Source: Bordetella sp.
GTDB lineage: Bacteria; Pseudomonadota; Gammaproteobacteria; Burkholderiales; Burkholderiaceae_B
Direction of reading: 5' to 3'
Length of the DNA: 14,471 bases
Assembly (NCBI GenBank): GCA_027450125.1
Contig: DAIDKG010000374.1
Span: 1-14,471 of the forward strand
Shown: positions 7,058 to 12,304 of the stretch, piece after piece
Position numbering within the stretch: the stretch's first letter is position 1
How the letters are laid out: every line of letters starts with the position of its first letter
Notes under the pieces: model-generated
Told to the model about the DNA's origin: nothing
What the model saw: the letters and a program-made list of their open reading frames with translations, nothing else
Databases searched by the model: none
Program-made: the position numbers and the translations under genes

Positions 7058-7063
7058 TAAAAT
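7058..7063 (+). promoter_or_regulatory. Candidate -10 element of the gntR gene
   Basis: TAAAAT matches five of six bases of the sigma-70 -10 consensus and is preceded by a GC-rich stretch without a clear -35. It lies 24 bases before the first ATG and 54 before the alternative ATG at 7118, a normal leader distance. Confidence 0.3.
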
Positions 7064-7087
7064 CCTGCCTACTCCCGGGCGTCAACT

Positions 7088-7768
7088 ATGATGTCGACCC
7101 TCGAGGCGATGCGAAAAATGAAAACAAACAAAGGTTCTCCTCTGGCCGAACAGGCGTACGAAGAGATCAAGCGCCGCATTCTTTCCCTGGAGTTCGGGCC
7201 GGGCCAGTTTTTCAACGAACTGATGATCTGCGACATCATCGGATCGAGCCGTTCTCCGGTTCATCATGCGGTCCAACGCCTCAAGCTCGAAGGCTTTCTC
7301 GATGTGATACCGCGCAAGGGCCTGCAGATACGGCGCGAATCCATGGATGAGATTCTCGATCTGCTCGAGGCGCGCTGGGCCGTGGAAGCGAACGTCGCCG
7401 CGCTGGCGGCCCAGCGCCGGACCGCCGAGCAGCTCGAGCGCATGCAGGACCTGGTCGAGCAATCGAGCGAGCTGGTCAGGGAGGCCGACCGGGACCGGTT
7501 CATGCAGATCGACCACGATTTTCACGCAGTGATCGCGCAGGCGGCCGGCAACCAGGCGCTGACCGAGATACTGCGCTCGCTGCATGAACGCTCGGCGCGC
7601 CTGTGGAAACTGCGCCTGCTGGCGGCCGGCGATCTCGTGCACACCCAGAACGAACACCGCGCCGTGGTCGATGCCATTGCCGCGCGCGACGCGGCGGCGG
7701 CGGCATCGGCCATGGCGGGACATCTGGAATCATTGAGAAACCGGCGCGTCGCCCCACCCGCGGCATAG
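7088..7768 (+). CDS. GntR-family transcriptional regulator, FCD (FadR-like) subfamily
   Basis: The 226-residue protein has an N-terminal winged helix (about 17-83: LAEQAYEEIKRRIL, then IIGSSRSPVHHAVQRLKLEGFLDVIPRKGLQI) and a C-terminal helical FCD effector domain (about 88-215). FCD metal-site residues are visible as D142 and H146 in DHDFHAVI, H190 in NEHRAVVDAI and H212 near the end. Such proteins bind small carboxylates and usually repress a neighbouring catabolic operon until the inducer arrives. It is divergent from the transport/dioxygenase operon across a 279-bp region that contains a palindrome, so it most likely controls that operon and itself. The start is uncertain: ATGs occur at 7088, 7091, 7109 and 7118, and the last has GAGG 11 bases upstream; residues before about 15 are not part of the domain. 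Confidence 0.88.
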   Translation: MMSTLEAMRKMKTNKGSPLAEQAYEEIKRRILSLEFGPGQFFNELMICDIIGSSRSPVHHAVQRLKLEGFLDVIPRKGLQIRRESMDEILDLLEARWAVEANVAALAAQRRTAEQLERMQDLVEQSSELVREADRDRFMQIDHDFHAVIAQAAGNQALTEILRSLHERSARLWKLRLLAAGDLVHTQNEHRAVVDAIAARDAAAAASAMAGHLESLRNRRVAPPAA

Positions 7769-7785
7769 GCGTCGTTTTCGCCCGT

Positions 7786-7805
7786 CGGCGGCGGAACTGC
7801 CGCCG
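7786..7805 (+). terminator. GC-rich hairpin after gntR, possible terminator without U-tract
   Basis: A 7-bp stem, CGGCGGC (7786-7792) and GCCGCCG (7799-7805), encloses a 6-base loop and starts 17 bp after the gntR stop. No run of T follows, so it could be a weak or Rho-assisted terminator or an RNA 3'-end stabiliser. Confidence 0.3.
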
Positions 7806-7874
7806 GGCGCCAGTGCGTACTTGCCGCAATGTGGGAAGTGCGCATGGCCCATTACTGACAAATTTCTTAATCTT

Positions 7875-7898
7875 GCTCCTGACGATTTCTTCAGGAGC
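7875..7898 (+). promoter_or_regulatory. Perfect hairpin enclosing the ribosome-binding site of the next gene
   Basis: GCTCCTGA (7875-7882) and TCAGGAGC (7891-7898) form a perfect 8-bp stem with an 8-base loop (CGATTTCT). The right arm contains AGGAG (7893-7897), the only good Shine-Dalgarno for the ATG at 7904. If folded, the mRNA would hide the ribosome-binding site, allowing translational control by temperature, protein or competing RNA. The structure is plain in the sequence; the regulatory role is inferred. Confidence 0.5.
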
Positions 7899-7903
7899 CA
7901 TCC

Positions 7904-8683
7904 ATGCGCGAAATGTTCGAGTGTGCGGTACTGCAGGTGCCCGACCAGGCCGGTCCCGGTCCGATCGACAGCGGCGGCCGTCTCACGCTGCACCGCTATG
8001 ACCTGAGCCTGGCCGCCGGCGCCGCCAATGGCGCCGGGTCTGACACCACGGGCCTGATCGCCGCGTGCGCGCTGGCCCTGCAACGCTACGACGCATGCCT
8101 GCTCTACGTCGAGCCGTCCAATCTGCCGTGGGTGCGCATTGCCCTGTCGCGCGCACGATCCGTGCTGCGCACGCCGGTGCTTGCGCTGGTACGCGAGGTC
8201 AAGGCCGCGGCGCTGGCCGACCTGCTGGCGCTGGGGGTCACGGACTTCCTGCGCGTGCCGGTATGCCCCGAGGAGCTGCGCGCGCGGCTGCTACACCTGC
8301 CCGGGCGCGCGCAACTGCAGGAGCCGGCATCGGCTTACGGCGCGGCGGCGTCGGCCACGGAGACCGAGTCGCGCCCGCCGCCGCGGCTGCAGCGTTCCTT
8401 CGGCATCGACATCGCCTCCTGCAAACCCGACGAGTCGTTCCGCCAGGCCAAGGCGCGCATCGTCTCGGGATTCGAGCGCGCATATCTGCATCAGGCCCTG
8501 TCCCGGCACGACGGCAACGTCGCGCGGGCGGCCCGGGCCGTCAGCAAACACAGGCGCGCTTTCTGGGCCCTCATGCACAAGCATGCCATCGACGCCAAGA
8601 CCTACCGCGCCGCGGCGGCTGCGGCCCAAAGCGACTACGATGCGCCGCCGGCCGCGGGCAGGCCCCGGCGGCGGGCAAACTAG
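7904..8683 (+). CDS. Degenerate receiver-like domain + Fis-type helix-turn-helix protein
   Basis: A 259-residue protein I do not recognise by name. Residues 58-131 follow the pattern of the second half of a response-regulator receiver (YDACLLYVEPSNLP, TPVLALV, LGVTDFLRVPVCPEELRARL). The phosphoacceptor Asp position holds no Asp, and the usual KP dyad is VP (118-119), so it is probably not phosphorylated. A variable, Ala/Pro-rich linker (about 136-165) leads to a C-terminal Fis/NtrC-type DNA-binding domain (about 178-230: AKARIVSGFERAYLHQAL, HDGNVARAARAVSKHRRAFW). The sigma-54 AAA+ domain usual for NtrC proteins is absent, giving a PrrA/RegA-like layout. A basic tail (RPRRR) ends the protein. 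It starts after an AGGAG buried in a hairpin and lies 47 bp ahead of hemE, so it may be co-transcribed with heme synthesis. Targets are unknown. Confidence 0.75.
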   Translation: MREMFECAVLQVPDQAGPGPIDSGGRLTLHRYDLSLAAGAANGAGSDTTGLIAACALALQRYDACLLYVEPSNLPWVRIALSRARSVLRTPVLALVREVKAAALADLLALGVTDFLRVPVCPEELRARLLHLPGRAQLQEPASAYGAAASATETESRPPPRLQRSFGIDIASCKPDESFRQAKARIVSGFERAYLHQALSRHDGNVARAARAVSKHRRAFWALMHKHAIDAKTYRAAAAAAQSDYDAPPAAGRPRRRAN

Positions 8684-8697
8684 CGGCGGCGGGACAG

Positions 8698-8703
8698 TAG
8701 AAT
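8698..8703 (+). promoter_or_regulatory. Possible -10 element of hemE
   Basis: TAGAAT matches five of six -10 consensus bases and lies 27 bases before the hemE GTG. No convincing -35 lies 16-18 bases upstream, so hemE may also be read from the preceding gene. Confidence 0.25.
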
Positions 8704-8730
8704 CAGGGTTCGCAATCAACGAGTAAAGCC

Positions 8731-9804
8731 GTGCCCTCCGCCCTGAAAAACGATGTGCTCCTGCGTGCCCTGCTGCGCCAACCCGTGCCTTACACGCCGG
8801 TGTGGCTGATGCGCCAGGCGGGGCGCTACCTGCCCGAGTACAACGCCACCCGTACGCGCGCTGGATCGTTCCTCGGGCTGGCGCAGGATCCCGACCTCGC
8901 GACCGAGGTCACGCTCCAGCCCCTGGCCCGCTATCCGCTGGATGCCGCCATCCTGTTCTCCGACATCCTTACCGTGCCCGATGCCATGGGCCTGGGCCTG
9001 GAGTTCGTGCAGGGCGAAGGGCCGCGCTTTGCGCGGCCGGTGCGCGACGAGGCGGACGTGGCCGGGCTGGCCGTACCCGACATGGACAAGCTGCGCTATG
9101 TGTTCGATGCCGTCGCGCAGATCCGGCGCGAGCTCGACGGACGCGTGCCGCTGCTGGGCTTTGCCGGCAGCCCCTGGACGGTCGCATGCTATATGGTCCA
9201 AGGCCAGGGCAGCGACGACTATCGCCTCATCAAGAGCATGCTCTATGCGCGCCCCGACCTGCTGCACCGCATCCTGGATGTCAACGCCCGCACTACCCAG
9301 CAATACCTCAATGCGCAGATCGACGCCGGTGCGCAGGCGGTGATGCTGTTCGACAGCTGGGGCGGCGTATTGGCCGACGGCCTGTTCCAGCAGTTCTCGC
9401 TGGCCTACACGCGCCAGGTGATTCAGGGCCTGCGCCGCGAGCGCGAAGGCCGTCGGGTGCCGGTCATCGTCTTTACCAAGGGAGGCGGCGCCTGGCTCGA
9501 AGACATCGCCGCCAGCGGCTGCGACGCCGTGGGCCTGGACTGGACGGTCAACCTGGGCGCGGCCCGCTCGCGCGTGGGCGACTCCGTTGCGCTGCAGGGC
9601 AACCTGGATCCGATGACGCTCTTCGGGGGCGGGCAGGCGGTGCGGGCCGAAGTGCGGCGCGCGCTGGATGCCTTCGGACCGGTCGGGGCAGGCGGGCATG
9701 TGTTCAACCTCGGGCACGGAATTTCCCAGTACACGCCGCCCGATGTGGTGGGCGAGCTGGTCGATGAAGTACATCGTTACAGCCCTGCGTTTCATCCGCA
9801 GTGA
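8731..9804 (+). CDS. hemE: Uroporphyrinogen decarboxylase
   Basis: This 357-residue enzyme removes four carboxyl groups from uroporphyrinogen III to make coproporphyrinogen III, a cytoplasmic step of heme synthesis. Conserved family segments are present: [15 protein letters not shown] (23-37) with the substrate-binding Arg28, [14 protein letters not shown] (74-87) with catalytic Asp78, [16 protein letters not shown] (143-158) with Tyr154, and FNLGHGI (325-331) with His329. Length matches the bacterial family. No ATG fits the N-terminus; GTG at 8731 starts the protein just ahead of the conserved region, with only a weak GAG upstream, suggesting modest translation. It follows the pseudo-receiver/Fis gene by 47 bp and precedes a 337-bp non-coding region and priA, an arrangement seen in many Burkholderiales. 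Confidence 0.97.
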   Translation: MPSALKNDVLLRALLRQPVPYTPVWLMRQAGRYLPEYNATRTRAGSFLGLAQDPDLATEVTLQPLARYPLDAAILFSDILTVPDAMGLGLEFVQGEGPRFARPVRDEADVAGLAVPDMDKLRYVFDAVAQIRRELDGRVPLLGFAGSPWTVACYMVQGQGSDDYRLIKSMLYARPDLLHRILDVNARTTQQYLNAQIDAGAQAVMLFDSWGGVLADGLFQQFSLAYTRQVIQGLRREREGRRVPVIVFTKGGGAWLEDIAASGCDAVGLDWTVNLGAARSRVGDSVALQGNLDPMTLFGGGQAVRAEVRRALDAFGPVGAGGHVFNLGHGISQYTPPDVVGELVDEVHRYSPAFHPQ

Positions 9805-9841
9805 GTGTCTGCTTCGGCGCAGACGCAAGCGTCATCTGCGC
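9805..9841 (+). repeat. Two overlapping, mutually exclusive hairpins after hemE
   Basis: Immediately after the hemE stop, GTGTCTGC (9805-9812) can pair with GCAGACGC (9819-9826, one G-U). The second half also joins GCGCAGA (9817-9823), which pairs perfectly with TCTGCGC (9835-9841). The two structures share bases and cannot form together. No T-run follows, so this is at best a Rho-assisted or weak terminator, or an mRNA 3'-end structure. Confidence 0.4.
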
Positions 9842-9855
9842 CCTCATCGTCAGAG

Positions 9856-9865
9856 TTGTGCACAA
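9856..9865. promoter_or_regulatory. Palindrome TTGTGCACAA, near-match to a DnaA box on both strands
   Basis: The 10-bp perfect palindrome TTGTGCACAA contains TTGTGCACA, one base from the DnaA consensus TTWTNCACA, readable on both strands. It could equally be a site for another dimeric regulator. It lies 52 bp after hemE. Confidence 0.3.
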
Positions 9866-9919
9866 TATCGGGGCTATCCGAGATTACCCCAAAAACTTGT
9901 GAGAGATTCTGGGATTCAT

Positions 9920-9955
9920 GCATAACAATTTGATTTAAAAGCATAAATTGATTTA
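9920..9955. repeat. AT-rich imperfect direct repeats between hemE and priA
   Basis: GCATAACAATTTGATTTA (9920-9937) is followed by GCATAAATTGATTTA (9941-9955), two imperfect direct copies in a strongly AT-rich patch of an otherwise GC-rich window. Each contains TTGATT. The patch could be a duplicated promoter or regulator site, or an easily melted segment. Confidence 0.5.
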
Positions 9956-9977
9956 TTGCATGCCGCGCCGCTATTAT
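9948..9977 (+). promoter_or_regulatory. Candidate sigma-70 promoter for priA
   Basis: TTGATT (9948-9953) and TATTAT (9972-9977) are separated by 18 bases and match 4/6 and 5/6 of the -35 and -10 consensus. Transcription would begin near 9984, giving a leader of about 158 bases before priA that includes the DnaA box and the terminator-like hairpin. Confidence 0.35.
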
Positions 9978-10031
9978 TTTGAAACATTTGCATGGGTGCT
10001 TCGAGACTTACTCAAGCTCTTTTCCCCAAAG

Positions 10032-10040
10032 TTATCCACA
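10032..10040 (+). promoter_or_regulatory. Perfect DnaA box upstream of priA
   Basis: TTATCCACA is the canonical high-affinity DnaA binding 9-mer. It lies about 55 bases downstream of the candidate priA -10 and 101 bases before the priA start. A single perfect box can occur by chance, but here it sits in an AT-rich gap next to a replication gene and close to a second near-match. Confidence 0.45.
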
Positions 10041-10071
10041 GGTAGGATAAAAATTTCGGGCAACCCTCTGG

Positions 10072-10095
10072 AGTGCGCAGATTTAGCGCACTTTT
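10072..10095 (+). terminator. Terminator-like hairpin in the priA leader
   Basis: AGTGCGC (10072-10078) and GCGCACT (10086-10092) form a perfect 7-bp stem around a 7-base loop (AGATTTA). The last base of the stem begins a TTTT run (10092-10095), the shape of a short intrinsic terminator. It ends 46 bases before the priA ATG and about 270 bases after hemE. It may terminate read-through from hemE or act as an attenuator in the priA leader. Confidence 0.45.
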
Positions 10096-10141
10096 CAAGA
10101 AAATACTTTAAGTCGGCTGCGGTCATGGGTAGCGAACGAGC

Positions 10142-12304
10142 ATGACGAGTCCGGCAAACGCCCCCGTCCCCGTCCCCCAGCCTGCCGGCGGATCCTACTG
10201 GCTGAGGGTGGCGCTGGACGTCCCCTTGCCCGGCCTGTTCGACTATCGCTGCGACCAGGACGTCGAGCCGGGCCTGCGCGTCATCGTGCCGTTCGGGCGG
10301 CGCAAGCTGGTGGGGGTGGTGGCAGAGCGGGCGCAGGCGCCGAGCATGGATCCGGCCCAGATCAAGGCCGTGGAGCAGGTGCTGGGCGATTTGCCCCCTT
10401 TTACGCCGGACTGGCTGCGCCTGGCGCGGTTCGCGGCCGAGTATTACCAGCGGCCGTTGGGCGAGGTCATGTTGCCCGTGCTGCCGCCGCCCCTGCGCAA
10501 GCCATCTGCATACCAGGGCAAGCGGTCGGGGATGGGGCCGGTGGCGCGGCGCGATGCCGCGCAGGCCAGGCAGGAGCGCAAGGCCGTGGCCGCCGTGGGC
10601 GCGGCGCCGCAGCATGGCCCGCAGGCCACGGAACCCCAGGCCTTGGTACCCCGTATCGCGCCGGCGCCTGCCCTGCATCCCGAGCAGCAAGCCGCCGTGG
10701 ACGCCATTGCCGCCCTGCGCGGCTTCAAGCCCGTGCTGCTGCATGGCGTGACGGGCAGCGGCAAGACCGAGGTGTACCTGCATGCGGCGCAAGCGGTGCT
10801 GGCGGCCGGGCGGCAGGTGCTGCTGATGGTGCCGGAGATCAACCTCACACCGCAGCTGGAGGCGGCCTTGCGTGCGCGCTTCGAGCCCCTCATCGGCCCG
10901 GGCGGCCTGGCCGTGCTGCACAGCGGCCTGGCCGACGGCGAACGGGTCGCGTCGTGGTCGAACGTGCAGCGCGGCCAGGCGCGGCTGCTGCTGGGTACGC
11001 GCATGTCCATCTTCGCGCCCATGCCCGAGCTCGGCATGATCGTCGTCGACGAAGAGCACGATCCCTCCTACAAGCAGCAGGAAGGCCTGCGCTATTCCGC
11101 GCGCGATCTGGCGGTTTGGCGTGCGCGCGATCTGGACATTCCCGTGCTGCTGGGGTCGGCCACGCCATCGCTGGAGTCCTGGCAGCATGCCGAGCGCGGC
11201 CACTACCTGCGGCTGGCGCTGCAGAACCGCGCGCGCGCCAGCAGCCTGCCCGACGTACGGCTGGTGGATACGCGCCGTCTGCAGATGAAGCAGGGCCTGT
11301 CGCCGCAGCTGGTCGAGGCCTTGGGCCAGCGCCTGGCTCGCGGCGAGCAGTCGCTGGTCTTTTTGAACCGGCGCGGCTATGCGCCGGTGCTGCACTGCGG
11401 CTCATGCGGCTGGGTCAGCCATTGTCCGCGCTGCTCCACGTTCACAGTGCTGCATCGCGCCGAAGGGCGGTCGGCCTATCGCCTGCAGTGCCATCATTGC
11501 GGCTATCAGGGCTCAGTGCCGCGCGCCTGTCCCGAATGCGGCGACCAGGATCTGCTGCCCATGGGGCGCGGCACCCAGCGGGTGCAGGAGCACCTGGCCG
11601 AACTGTTTCCTGAGGCGCGGATCGCTCGCATCGACGCGGACAGCACGCGCAGGAAAGGCAGCGCGCAGGCCTTGTTCGCCTCGGTGCATGCGGGCGAGGT
11701 CGACATTCTGGTGGGCACGCAGATGGTGTCCAAGGGGCACGATTTCACGCGGCTGGGGCTGGTCGGCGTGCTCAACGCCGACGCGATGCTGTTCGCCCAT
11801 GATTTCCGCGCGCCCGAACGGCTTTTCGCGCAGCTGATGCAGGTGGCGGGCCGGGCCGGGCGCCATACGGCCAACGGCGAGGTCATCATCCAGACCGGTT
11901 ACCCGGAGCAGCCGGTGTACCAGGCGCTCAAGCGCCACGATTACGCCGGCTTTGCGCGTTACATGCTGCAGGAGCGCGAGGCCACCGGCCTGCCGCCCTA
12001 CGCCCACCAGGCCTTGCTCACGGCCGAGGCGGGCGCGCTGCAGCTGGCGCTGGCCTTTCTGCAGCGCGCCCGCGATGTGGCCGACCAGGCCGGCCTGCCG
12101 GCGCTGGACGCCGTGACGCGCTACGATCCTGTGCCTTTGCGCGTGGTCCGCGTGGCCCACGTCGAGCGTGCCCAGCTGCTGGTCGAAAGCACGCATCGAC
12201 CGGCCCTGCAGGCCTTTCTCACGGCCTGGTCGGCGTGGCTGCCTCAGATCGCGGGCGAGATGCGCGTGCGCTGGCAGCTCGAAGTCGATCCCCTGGAAAT
12301 ATGA
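10142..12304 (+). CDS. priA: Primosomal replication restart helicase PriA
   Basis: The 720-residue superfamily 2 helicase recognises stalled forks and loads the replisome again through the primosome. The N-terminal 3'-DNA-binding domain (about 20-115) is followed by a variable Ala/Arg-rich linker, then helicase motifs: Walker A GVTGSGKTE (202-210), DEEH (303-306), GSATPSLES (338-346), GTQMVSKGHDF (525-535) and QVAGRAGR (567-574). Between them is the zinc region with eight Cys (419, 422, 428, 431, 450, 453, 463, 466) for two Zn ions. Length is close to E. coli PriA. The Shine-Dalgarno is weak (GAACGAG). The stop overlaps the start of the Rep-type helicase as ATGA, so the two helicases are probably made together. 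Upstream sits a long leader with a DnaA box and a terminator-like hairpin. Confidence 0.97.
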   Translation: MTSPANAPVPVPQPAGGSYWLRVALDVPLPGLFDYRCDQDVEPGLRVIVPFGRRKLVGVVAERAQAPSMDPAQIKAVEQVLGDLPPFTPDWLRLARFAAEYYQRPLGEVMLPVLPPPLRKPSAYQGKRSGMGPVARRDAAQARQERKAVAAVGAAPQHGPQATEPQALVPRIAPAPALHPEQQAAVDAIAALRGFKPVLLHGVTGSGKTEVYLHAAQAVLAAGRQVLLMVPEINLTPQLEAALRARFEPLIGPGGLAVLHSGLADGERVASWSNVQRGQARLLLGTRMSIFAPMPELGMIVVDEEHDPSYKQQEGLRYSARDLAVWRARDLDIPVLLGSATPSLESWQHAERGHYLRLALQNRARASSLPDVRLVDTRRLQMKQGLSPQLVEALGQRLARGEQSLVFLNRRGYAPVLHCGSCGWVSHCPRCSTFTVLHRAEGRSAYRLQCHHCGYQGSVPRACPECGDQDLLPMGRGTQRVQEHLAELFPEARIARIDADSTRRKGSAQALFASVHAGEVDILVGTQMVSKGHDFTRLGLVGVLNADAMLFAHDFRAPERLFAQLMQVAGRAGRHTANGEVIIQTGYPEQPVYQALKRHDYAGFARYMLQEREATGLPPYAHQALLTAEAGALQLALAFLQRARDVADQAGLPALDAVTRYDPVPLRVVRVAHVERAQLLVESTHRPALQAFLTAWSAWLPQIAGEMRVRWQLEVDPLEI

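Noticed and set aside
8716..9828. 370-codon minus-strand open frame antisense to hemE
   Set aside because: hemE on the plus strand has all family motifs; the antisense frame shows no domain and mirrors its codon periodicity.
9805..10141. CRISPR array or integration site in the hemE-priA gap
   Set aside because: Only two imperfect short repeats with no regular spacers, and no cas, integrase or tRNA gene nearby.
9948..10145. Small plus-strand open frame of 65 codons between hemE and priA
   Set aside because: It spans the AT-rich regulatory gap, has no Shine-Dalgarno I can point to and no recognisable composition of a real protein.
9974..11395. 473-codon minus-strand open frame antisense to priA
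   Set aside because: The product is Gln/Arg/His-rich without a recognisable fold, as expected from an antisense frame of a GC-rich gene.
12235..12300. Earlier start of the Rep-type helicase inside priA
   Set aside because: The extension is Arg/Ala-rich priA out-of-frame sequence; the ATGA overlap at 12301 gives the normal Rep N-terminus.
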